In this document: one piece after another, positions 48,167 through 59,400 of the stretch
How the letters are laid out: the number at the start of each line of letters is the position of its first letter
Numbering within the stretch: position 1 is the first letter of the stretch
Origin: Saturnia japonica
Taxonomy: Eukaryota > Arthropoda > Insecta > Lepidoptera > Saturniidae
Length of the DNA stretch: 64,000 nucleotides
Assembly (NCBI GenBank): GCA_033032175.1
Contig: CM065309.1
Location: 16,988,001 to 17,052,000, forward strand
Direction of reading: 5' to 3'
Notes under the pieces: generated by a model
What the model was told of the DNA's origin: nothing
Database searches by the model: none
The model's input: only the letters and a program-made list of their open reading frames with translations
Made by a program: the position numbers and the translations under genes

Positions 48167-48681
48167 TTTATACAAATAATAAAGTTGAAGTGTCTGTTTG
48201 TAATGTCAAAATAACAGTTTTTTTTACTAAATGCATATGAAAGTATATATGATACCTATAACAAAAAACCCATTTAAAAAATTCTTATCTGTCTGTTTGT
48301 TCCGGGTAATCTCCGAAACGGTTAGAACGATTTTGACGGGATTTTCACTGGTAGATAGCTGATTTTATAGGAAGTGATTTAGGCTACCTTTATTTTAGAA
48401 AAAGAACTAGGGTTCCGCATACATAAAAATAACTGGTCATGGTAAATCATTCGGGCGCATAAAATGGCTTACGCTGAGTAACCTTTAAGAGATATAGCAA
48501 GTTAACGCACTAAATAATTGTAAGCATAAAAAGACCTACTAAAAAGTCCAGGAGAGTATACGTGTATCTTCTAAGGAACACCTACATTAAGCATTATTGT
48601 CTTTAAAATAGCCGGGAGCGGGGAGTAAACTTCGCGTGGGCATTCTGTAGTCCACGTGAACGAAGTCGCAGGCACAGCTAG
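48167..48681 (+). mobile_element. Non-autonomous Helitron, copy C
   Basis: It starts TTTATAC, a mutated TCTATAC, and ends with AGTCGCAGGCACAG then CTAG|T. The body matches the copy at 23406-23916. 515 bp. Confidence 0.85.
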
Positions 48682-49329
48682 TTTATTAATACGACAGAAA
48701 ATGTAATCACTTTCTCATTTACGTTATATAGTAAACATATGCATAATAATGATAAATATTCACAACAATCTTTTATTCCATACTCAAAATCTTTAAGTAG
48801 AGAATAGATACGCTTAATATCAATATTAGATTCAAGTCGGTAGCGAATATTGAATCGGTGACTATTATATGATAATAGGTACCTACGGGAACCTAATATG
48901 AGTTAACTAATATATTACTTATGAGGAATATCAAAATATCAGCCTAATATAACACCTTTATTACATAGGGACATTCGATACTACTGAGTACTCATTGGTA
49001 TCAAATCTTTCGAATGAAATCAGTGGTATTAAATCGAATGACTTGGGGTCACAATATCATCCTCGCCCTTTACAAGAATATAGCTAAAAAAAGTTCATTC
49101 GCGCAAAACCTTTCTTGTAGTCACAAAAAAGCTACTTTGGTCCATTAATAAAAAAATGATTTGAGTACCTACTCAAAAGTATCAGAGCTAAGTAATATAG
49201 AATGAGGTATTGACACTTTAATTCAATACTTGACTGAGAAATTGACCGAAATAGCTATATCGAGTCGTCCCTAGCTATACTTTAAAAAAATAAAAAATGA
49301 TTAAAAAACTGTCTGTATTTTGTAGTGAA

Positions 49330-50290
49330 ACTAGACATGGGTAACACTGCGCTACGCCGCGCCGCGCAGCGGGGTATGGGACAGCGTCACGTGTCGCCAC
49401 TCGCATGGCGCAAATATCAGTAAACTCAATGCGTAGTAAGTTGCGCTTGAGTTATTGAATTGGCGCAAGAAATTTTTGCTGAGTTGCTTTGTTAATGTCA
49501 AATTAACAGTAACAAATAGGAAGGTAACAGTGTTGTCAAACACAACGTAAACACGGTATATAGTAAATACATTGTAATCAGCATAAATTTCCCACCTACT
49601 GTAGGATTATAATTACAGTAACAAAAAACACTGTAATTCAATATTAAACCATTGAATAGCATAAATTTCAAAAACTTGCAGTTCATTATAAACATTTGAT
49701 AACAAAACTAGCAATAATTATTACGAAATTTATTAACATTATCTGTATCCTTAACATAATAGGTTGAAAAAAAACGATGTGTTAATATATTATCGGTTTT
49801 TTAAAGTAAACATTTTTGAGTACCTACAGTGACAAAACGTTTTCGTTACGTGACGTTATATCAAGCGTTATATTATAAGTATGTATGTAATTCAGAGAGT
49901 TCAATAAGTATGAAATTTTTTCAACATTTTGTTTGAGATAAAAAGATTATAAGGTATTTTAAATATATGTTACAACATAATTTCGAAAAAGCTACTGTAT
50001 TTTTTATAAATTCTACGAACATATAGATTTCAGAAAAAAATTCCTTGCGCCAACTCAATAGCTCAAATTGTGCGCCATGCATGGCTTAGTAAAATTATAC
50101 GCGAGACAAGCGAGTTTCAGAAAAAAATTCCTTGGCCAACCAGCACAGCCAAGTGGCCAGGCATGGTACAGTAGCTAAATCGCTACGCTGAAGTGCGCAT
50201 AGCTTACACATTTGGAGTTGGTGCTGCAGCCCGCGTGGTTAGGCACTGTACAGTAGCTAGCTCGCTGAGCTGAAGTGCGCTATGCGCTTA
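49330..50290. repeat. Complex inverted and tandem repeat block rich in GCGC
   Basis: TTGAGTTATTGAATTGGCGC near 49447 recurs reversed as CGCCAACTCAATAGCTCAA near 50047, with AAATTTTT..CTGA next to both. TTTCAGAAAAAAATTCCTTG occurs twice (about 50028 and 50114). A unit of about 80 bp, GTACAGTAGCT...CTGAAGTGCGC...ACACATTTGGA, is repeated at about 50166 and 50246. This suggests rearranged inverted-repeat transposons. The short frames here are not genes. Confidence 0.6.
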
Positions 50291-52496
50291 CACATTTGGA
50301 ATAAGTGTGTTGTAGTCGTACAGGTTCGTATGCGATGTTGAGAGTATGGACGCCTGCGCTTAGTGCAATAGCAATGCGCCTGATGTGCATATCTGTTGTC
50401 TTTTATTTGTTGGCACTCTCTCGTCCAAATATTGTGCACTGTCTTAACTTTTATTTCATCAGGTTGTGGGCCGCCCCAAGTCTGCCATTGAAAGCTTAAC
50501 TCTGTGTTTCAAACAGTTTAAAAAAAGTTAAAAATAAAGTCGCGAGTATAACCTCACTTTTAGTTACCGCGCTCGCGAGTGATTTTTCTTTAGCTATTTA
50601 CAGATTGAATGATATTTAATATGGCTGGAGGTAACTTTAGCAAATTACTCCAATTTTTGGCATGTTGACTCAGGTGCATCTATACACAAGACCATGCACC
50701 GTGACGTAATCGCTAACAACAAAACAGGTTGAATGCTGCAGTAATGTAGGTATCAAGGTAATTACAAAAGATGGCAGTACCGATTCAATACAGGTCAGGA
50801 ATGTTTTGTATGTACCATAATTAAAAACAAATTTGTTGTCAGTTAGCAAAATAATTAAAGCTGGATGCAGAGTAACGTTTAATGAATATGGCTGTAAAAT
50901 TTACAACCCGAGTAAATTGTTAGTTGCAAAAGCTGAAAAAATCAAATCTATTAAATACTTCTAATAATCAAGAAATGCAAGTCATGATGGCTAAGACTGA
51001 TGGTGATACTTATTTATGGCATCAGCGTATGGGTCGCTTAAATTTCAAAAATCTTAATATAATACCTAACTGTATAGAAGGCGTAAAGCTGTTACCAAGA
51101 ACAGAGAACTCGACCTGCGTAACATGTCTTGAAGGTAAGCAAACGAGAAAACCGTTCCTCACTGAAGGCTCCCGGGCAATGAACTTGCTAGAGCTCATCC
51201 ACAGTGACGTATGTGGACCAATGAAGCATACTTCTATAGGAGGGGCAAAGTATTTTGTAACATTTATTGATGATTTTTCTGGACTAGTATATGAATGGAG
51301 TGAAGTATTTGAAAAATTTGTGGAATTTAACAATAGAGTAAAGAATGAGTTAAATACAAAAATAAAAATTCTGAGAAGCGATAATAGAACCGAATACAAA
51401 AATAATAATTTTGAGTTCTACTTGAAGAAAAATGGAATACTGCAACAGACATCTAATCCATACACACCCGAGCAGAATGGCCTTAGTGAGAGAATTAATA
51501 GAACCTTGGTAGATCGCGCATACATTGTGAACCAATCTCCCACCTGTACCTTATCTGACGCAACGGATATTGGAATGACTCGTTCAAACATAGATCCATG
51601 CATTTACTACAGTGGTTTAAATGACTATGATATGCTTTTTAAAGCAGTATATGTAGATGATATATTTTATTTCTTTAATAATGAAAAAACCTCACAAATG
51701 ATAAAAGGGAAGTTAAAAAATTCTATATGAAGGATATAGGAACAGCCAAACATTGCATCGGTTTTAGAATTTCACAAGATGAAAATGTAGATGAGATTTC
51801 TATCGATCAATTATTTACATAAAAATGGTACTTGTGTCAAATCGTGTGATTCGGGATGAACAATTGTAAACCGATGTGGACACCTGCTGATGTTAATGTT
51901 AAACTAAAGAAGGGTGAAAGACAGCTAGAAGTTTTAAAGAACATTCCATATCAAGAAATAATTGGCTGCATGTTGTACTTACTTATCAAAGGGGACTTCA
52001 CAAAGGTAAAAAAACGTAAAGGGGACTTCACCTAACATTACCTATGTAGTAAATTCTCTAAATAGGTACAATAGTCAACCTACTAATGAACATTGGGTGG
52101 CTTTGAAGCGAGTCATGAGGTATCTAAAGGCTACAATGTATATGAAACTGGTTTATAAAAAAAATGTTAATGAAAACATTTCAGGCTATTGCGATTCAGA
52201 CTGGGCAAATTATATTGAAGATAGAAGATCTTGCACAGGTTATATATTTTTATTCCAGGATGCTGCAATAGGCTGGAATTCCAAGAAACAGCAGACCATA
52301 GCCCTTTCTACAAGTGAGGCTGAATATATAACTCTAGTACCGGCCATTCAGGAAGCTCTTTGGTTGAAACAGCTGGCAGACGAGTTCCAACCCGAACTTA
52401 AAGGTATACCTATAACCCTTTACTGTAATAATCAGAGTGCTATTAGTCTTTCAAGAAATGCTGCCTACCACACACGCAGTAAACATATAGACATCC

Positions 52497-54116
52497 TGTT
52501 GCGGACAGCGAGCGGGGCAAGCGAATAATGATAGTCTAATAGTATAGAATGAACAAATAAATGAAATAATACGTGTTAGGAATAAGGTTTATAAATACGT
52601 GTTAGGAATAGATATAATAATATGAACTGTTTATGTGTGAATATGTGTATTTGAAAACGATTAGAATAAGAATATAGCTAGTTGTAAGTTTAAATGTATA
52701 AATTTCACTAGTTGTAAGGATGAACCATGCCAGACTCGGAACATCTGGCATGGTGACTCATGGTACTGCCATCCCTTTCCCACGGTTAGCCTCGCTCTGC
52801 GGAGAGCGCGCACACAGGGCGTGCGCGCTCATTGGCTGAGCGACGCCCCGCACGGAATCCATCGCACGACTGGTTGCGAGGCAAAGGGCGAGGTTAAATA
52901 TAGCGGAGAGGGCGGCAGTACTACATACGTCCGATTATGACATATAGCTGCGCCGCATTCGCACATATATCAAAATTGAACATACACAAATTCCAAGTCC
53001 TTCAAACTCGAGTACTGCGTAAAATCAATAACGCCCCCTGGTTCGTTTGACAGGTAGACCTTCATAGAGATATGAAACTCCCCTCGATCGAGTCTTACAT
53101 CAAATACCTCTCACGATCTTACTTTGACACCGCGTCAAATCACGTGAATCCTTTGATCAAAGCCGCCGCAAATTACGTTCCAGTCCCAAACGCCACCCGC
53201 TTACAGCGCCGACCGCGTAGCATCTTTATCGATCCCGATGACGAAATCGAGAAACCAATCGCATATTACTCAACCGTCTCTCTAAACAGAGCGTGTTTTC
53301 GCCCACGCCCGCGTAACCACCGTTCCCTCCGCAGGGGACGGGCGGCTAATTTCGCTCCCGCACACCCACCGCCGCGACCTCCCTCTCCCGCGGCAACTCA
53401 AGCCTAGGTCCGTTCCTCGGGGTGAAACCCTTGAGTCTGGCAGCCGCCCGCGCGATACAAGTGACACTTTACGTACAACACTTAGCTACCCACATACAAG
53501 CATCACGTACACACATATATACATACGTGCACACCTCACAGGTACATAGGTTCTGCAAGGAACCTTTTTTTTTTTCTTTTTTGCACTAGTTAGTGTAGAA
53601 CATATTTCAGATCACTAAATACACGTATACATGTTCCTTCCTTCCTCCCAGGAGGAAGGAATATGTATATCTGTATATGTTAGTTTAGCTCGATTTTACG
53701 GATAGGGTATTAGACAGATCGCGACTTCATTGCAATCGCGGCAACAGCTCAAGCCGAGGTCCGGCCACTTTGGCACCCTTGCGCGCTGGTTGCCCACGCT
53801 TTCGCGGCTGAGTGCCTTAAGCGCTCGCCCCCAAGCCCGGTAAAGTTGTAAAAACCGCAGCGGCTCTGTTTTCGGATAGGGCCCCTAAGGCTAACAGCAA
53901 GGTAAAAAAAAAAGGCAGTACTACGATCAGTTCGAGAAACACCACAACACCAGCAACAGCAAGCAGCGAATCTACAAGCAAACTACAGTCAAGAACGTTA
54001 TTAAGAAACCACATTGTTACTACAAACTACTGTAACTTTGTAAGAAACAAGAATAAAACAAGCGCTATTAATTTAGCACACATTAAAATATTGTGGACGT
54101 CTTTTTATTCACAATA
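52497..54116 (+). mobile_element. Solo LTR (BEL/Pao-like) inside copia RNase H, itself split by a LINE
   Basis: It starts TGTTGCGGACAG and ends near TTTTTATTCACAATA. CATCC flanks both sides (52492-52496 and 54117-54121) and the copia frame continues exactly across. Without the LINE and its duplication the LTR is about 620 bp. It holds a TATA-like GTTAAATATAG near 52892 and an AATAAAA near 54053. The family assignment is inferred from the ends and the 5-bp duplication. Confidence 0.85.
52925..53913 (+). mobile_element. 5'-truncated jockey-type LINE with perfect 11-bp TSD
   Basis: GGCAGTACTAC flanks it at 52914-52924 and 53914-53924. The first 125 bases align with the reverse transcriptase C-terminus of 31155-31275. 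The frame from 53072 to 53407 gives LPSIESYIKYLSRSYFDTAS and ends in SPAATQA, like 30770-31907. The 3' UTR ends in GGATAGGGCCCCTAAGGCTA and a short poly(A). Confidence 0.93.
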
Positions 54117-54159
54117 CATCCGATACCACTTCATACGAGAGAAGATTTATAAAGAATTA

Positions 54160-55030
54160 TAAGAGGTTTCCGTCACGACCCTTTCTACACTGTAGACGGT
54201 TATCTATAGCGCGTATGCTATTGGCTATTCCCAATCATAGTTGTGCGCTTATTGGTTCAAGGCAACGAACTCCACACACGCATTTTTGATTTATTAAACT
54301 TTAAGCAAAACGTTTTTTTTTTAAATTACATTCCCTTGTTACTATCTCACAATCACTTTTGAAACTAAAAATAAAACCCAGGTAGAAATAATTTAAATGA
54401 AGACTTATAAAACTTCTAGCAAATAATATATTTTGGTGAAAAAATTATGAGATTTTAATATATTTTGCGGAAGTGAAGCGCCATATTACCAAATTCGCGA
54501 ATTAGCACGGGAGTAGGCGGTTTTGCGTAAAATTTGCGCGAGTTCAATAATTCAATGGTTTACCAGTTATTTTTATTATGGTGCATATATAAAAACTTAT
54601 ATCGTTGTGTTCTTTATGAGTTGGACTAACTGATTATTAAATAATATATACAATTAGGTCTATCATTATTTTGTAAATCTAAGCTAAAAATAGGATAAGA
54701 GAATATTTGCTATGCTTGCATACAAAAACTCCAATAATTTAAAAAGCTAACAATGAATGTTTAATGTTAATAAAATATTATCATTAAAAATAATATATTA
54801 ATAATATAAAATTAAATAAACGCACTTCGCTTCACTAACTTTTACACAAAGGATTCATAAAAAAGAGCCACTTGTTGTACCCTTCGGCCATGAAGTAAGC
54901 AGATGTTCTTCTTCTTATTCTTCCTAACTTGCCAACCGGTCTTCTTTAATGAAGACCATTACTGCCATTATCGATTAAATTATATTGTCATATGTTATGA
55001 CGATTCAGTACCCTAACAAGATGGTGGTTC
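54160..55030. other. Gene-free AT-rich stretch
   Basis: No coding region. TTTGCGCGAGTTCAATAATT near 54531 resembles the GCGC-rich inverted-repeat words at 49447 and 50047. Otherwise nothing is recognised. Confidence 0.4.
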
Positions 55031-55034
55031 CCTT

Positions 55035-55235
55035 GTTAGAAGTTTCTAGGAAGTTTTTGTGGGATCTCGGAATGAATGCTTTAAACTTATATTTATAATC
55101 CACTTCACTTATGCACAAAAACCAAACTATATCACGCAAAACGCCTCCAGTCCAGATAATATAGGGTCAAAAATCTAAGTAAATGAATTAAAAATAACAA
55201 CCACAACATGTCACTTCAAGATCCCGCCTAAAACC
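55035..55235. repeat. Dispersed repeat (GATCCCGCCAAAA family), copy 3
   Basis: Matches 43465-43685 over its whole length: GATCTCGGAATGAATGCTTT, TTATATTTATAATCCACTTC, CCAAACTATATCACGCAAAA and TTCAAGATCCCGCC. Confidence 0.7.
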
Positions 55236-55899
55236 CCCAAACAGATGTTTGTTTGAATTACGAGAACTGTGTATCGGCCAGTAATCTTTTGCTTGGTTTA
55301 TTTTAAAGTTGGGTTCATAATAATGTCTCACACAATGAGTTTAGCTATGAAAAGTATATTGTTTCATTATTAAAAATAACCAAAGAAAATCAAGAGAAAA
55401 AATTTGTGATTAAACATTAGGTTTTAGAGTAAGTTCTACTCATTATTTTACGAATCCAACTTTATATTTTAGATTTAGATTAAGATTACTAACATAATTA
55501 CAAAAAACAATGATATTACAAGAACATTTTACAAATCGACTCCAAACATTCACTATATTACGATCGAACGTTTTTTACGACGTCATTGACCCCATGCGCG
55601 ATACCAAATGTTCGTTTTATACTCTCACTTATTTGTGTTGGTGATTGTAACAAATTTAAACTCATAATACATTAATGCTTCTTTATATTATAGATGTCGA
55701 TTATATTGCTACTGTAAATATAGCTACTTTATAACAAAGGAAAAATCTCGACATGACGCCATGACAGAGACCGTCGAGTTGATGTACAAATTTTATGAAA
55801 GTTGAAATAAAAACCTAACTAATATACCTAAATTGGCTTTAATATTGAAGATTACCTACCAATTGATGATTTTAATCCTAGAAAAACACATAATAAAGG

Positions 55900-56016
55900 T
55901 CGCTGGGAGCCGTTGGGTGCAGGCCGCACAAGATCGGTCGCTCTGGAGATCTATGGGGGAGGCCTATGTTCAGCAGTGGACGTCCTGCGGCTGAAATGAT
56001 GATGATGATGATGATG
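55900..56016 (+). mobile_element. 3' end of an RTE-like LINE with GAT-repeat tail
   Basis: GGGAGGCCTATGTTCAGCAG, TGGACGTCCTGCGGCTGA and a (GAT)n tail form the familiar 3' terminus of a common lepidopteran non-LTR element. The 5' part is absent. Confidence 0.75.
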
Positions 56017-56444
56017 CTACCATTAATGGCGACGTAACGCGTTACGTTACGAAGTGGTTTACCTTCCCATAAGAAGTTATCACTTCAAAAACCTTTAACT
56101 AAACTAATAGCATTATCAAATACGTATGTAGATAACCCAAGAAATACAGTCAGAGGGCAGCCCTAGTCTGTGTTGTGTACCGAGCGGCTTTAAGTAATTA
56201 TTTTAAGAACGCTGGAGAGACGACATGCTGTTTACTTCAGTGTACTATTCTAACTTGTTCGACTTTAACACATCCGGTGCAATAAGCTGAGTTGGCGCAT
56301 TTGCGCGGCCGTGCAGGCAGTGCAGTGTTACCTATGTCTAGAATGATTCATTTTGCAATCATAAAACAGAAAACCATAACAATTTACTCCTAATTTCATC
56401 ACTTTAAAAATAATAAATTGTAATTATTACAAGAGTGTCACAAA

Positions 56445-59400
56445 ATGTTTTCAACAAACCCAAACTACACCAAGCTCAAAACACATTTGAGATTGGCTGT
56501 GAATAGGCTCAAATTATTAGAAAAGAAGAAAACAGAATTGGCTCAAAAAGCGAGGAAGGAAATCGCTGAATATATAGCTGCAGGAAAAAGTGAACGGGCT
56601 AAAATACGGGTAGAACATATTATTAGGTAAGTGAGAGTTAATTTAACTGGAAAATATGTAAATGAAGTAATTTGTTTGGTAATTCTAATCCATTACGCTA
56701 TGACGCATCATGTAAATATTTTATAGAAGTATGGAGAACATTGTTTCCAATTTTACTCTAAATACTGATAATTTAGTAAATTAAATATATAAATAAAAGT
56801 CTTATATTATCCTAATGTGTAAAGTTTTAATAGCCTACATACCATAAGTAAACTGGAACAAGAAATCATTAGTGCTTACAACAATATATATTAAACTTTT
56901 GTCAGAATATAAAAAGATAAGGTGAGAGAAGAGAGAGAGAGTAGTTAAAGTTTGCATAAGATTGAGATGATTAAATAAAACAGTATACCCTTGCTCTGCT
57001 TGATATAGTGACATATAGAAAAGTTAACATTTTAAGAGCTCAGTATACTAATTCCCTTGATATATTTACTTCAGAGAGGACTATATGGTTGAAGCTATGG
57101 AAATAGTGGAGATGTACTGTGATTTAGTTCTAGCTAGATTTGGGCTTGTCACTCAAATGAAAGAGTTGGATGAGGGCCTTGGGGAAGCTATATCTAGTCT
57201 CATATGGGTTGCCCCTAGAATGCATACTGATGTTCAAGTAAGTAAAATGAAAAATAACATAAATAAATACTCAATCATATACCTAACTTTATTATAGTTT
57301 TTGGAGAGATGTTGAACTGCCGCGTTGTGGATTTTATTGTAATTTTATTTATTGTTGTGGTTCTTTGACCCTATATTATGTAATATTTGTGGCAATTTGT
57401 GTGATGTAGTTTGGTTATGGTGCATATGGATTATGAATATAACATGCATTTTGAGTTACCAAAAGTACTTCCGAGGTAGTTTGAACAAGGGAGCCACCAT
57501 TTTGTTAGACCCTATTTTGAAGATTGGAACATACTATGAAAGTTTAAAAGCAAGTTCTTCTGCAACTTTATAGTACAAAAGTTCAACAGTTCAAAAGTTC
57601 AAAGCTTCAAGAAAAAGTTTGAAACAAAGTATAAAAGTTTTTATTTTATTAACTCCTGACATAAAAGGTGTTTATAAGCTTAACATGTGTATCTGTGTGT
57701 TGTGTGGCATCATAGCTCACAAACGGCTGAACCGATTTTGATCTAGTTTTTTTTGTTTATAAGGCGATCAAGCGTGTTCTTAGCTATGATTCAAGAAAAT
57801 CTGTTCAGCCGTTTGAAGATTATCAGCTCTTTTCTAGTTGATAAATAGATGTGAAAATTTTCCACAGGTTTGATTGAGTCAATTTTGTGTTCTGTTACTA
57901 CAATAATATTAGAATAACCTTGACTTGATACTGCAGTGTCATTTGGAATCCACCAACTTACAGCAGAGATATCCTATTTGGGCTTATTGGAATGGTCTCA
58001 ATTAATAGGTTGCTTGTGTTCAGGGTTTATTAAAATTTCAATTTTTACTCTTGTGCTAAGTAAATTTTGTTGTTGCATCATAATAACAAAAAAAAAGACA
58101 TATACAGTTAATTAAATTTATTAATTACAGGAGCTCAAAATTATATCAGACTTGTTTACAGCAAAATATGGTAAAATTTATGCAGATGCTTGTAGAAATG
58201 AAAATGTTAATACAATCAGTGAGAAATTGAAACACAAGATGTCAGTTCAAAGTCCACCTAAAATACTTGTTGAGCGATACCTTATCGAGATAGCTAAGAA
58301 TTATAATGTGGAGTACACACCTGACGAACAAGTGATGAGAGAGGAAGAAGGTAATTCATGACAATAAATCTGTGGACAATCCACATACAAATAGGAATGT
58401 GTTCCATATTAAAACTTACGATAATTATATATTTATTATTAATACCATCGTAATCACAGAAAATGAGTTGTGTCAAGAGTAATTATATTAACAGTTTATT
58501 TCTATTGGTTGCTTTTATGAACCACTATTGAGTAAACAATATTTTTTATTCAATAAAGGTTTAGTGTTGGCTCTCAACTGCAGCTCTAGGAAAACATAGG
58601 TGCTTGACAACAGATTTTTAACTTGTCTGTAATAGCTAGCCAGCTGGGCATTTTGAAAATGTCTTACCACCATACTATGGTTTCATCATGATGTTTTTTT
58701 CTGCTGAAAGCTTAGGATCATTGCACACATTCAATCTCACTTAGATTGACAAGGTGTCTGTACAAGCTACCACTGAGCCATCATTGCTTCAATATAATAA
58801 CTATTTTGTTTTTGTTTTTAATCTTAATGAACATACTTTTCCTACCATTTATTTTTCACTATTTATTTTATTTTAAACTAGCGATGTCCGTGGCTTCGCT
58901 CACGTGGACTACAGAATGCCCGCGCGAATCTTGCTCCTCCGCTCCCGGCTGTTTTAAAGACAAAAATGCTTAATGTGGGTGTTCCTTAGAAGATAGATAT
59001 ATACTCTCCCAGACTTTTTTGTAGGTCTTTTTTATGCCTATAATTATGTAGTACATTAATTTGCTATATCTCTTATGCTTTACTCAGCATAAGCCATTTA
59101 AGTGCCCGAATTGATTCACCATAACCAGTTATTTTATTTGTGCAGAATCCTAATTTTTTTTCTAAAATAAAAGTAGCCTAAGTTACTCCCTATATCATTA
59201 GCTATCTACCAGTGAAAGTCACGTCAAAATCTTTCCAACCGTTTCGGAGATTACCCGGGACAAACAGATAGACAAAAATAAAAAAAATGCGCTTTTTGTT
59301 ATAGGTATCATATATACTTTCATATGCATTTAGTAAAAAAACTGTTATTTTGACATTACAAATTACATTCAATTTTATTAATTGTATAGATTTTAGTGCA

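Larger units (their letters stand above)
50640..54160 (+). pseudogene. Copia-type LTR retrotransposon pol relic, internally deleted and interrupted
   Basis: Copia domain order is visible on the plus strand. A protease motif VDSGAS sits near 50660. The integrase zinc finger and core (WHQRMGRLN, LIHSDVCGPM, TFIDDFSG, TPEQNGLSERINR) lies in 50990-51540. A deletion then joins directly into the last part of reverse transcriptase (DPCIYYS, KAVYVDDIF, near 51640), and RNase H follows from 52097 (GYCDSDWAN, LSTSEAEYI, QSAISLSRN). RNase H breaks at 52496 inside KHIDI and resumes at about 54118 with RYHFIREK after an LTR insertion. Stops and frameshifts are present and no paired LTRs were found. Confidence 0.85.
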
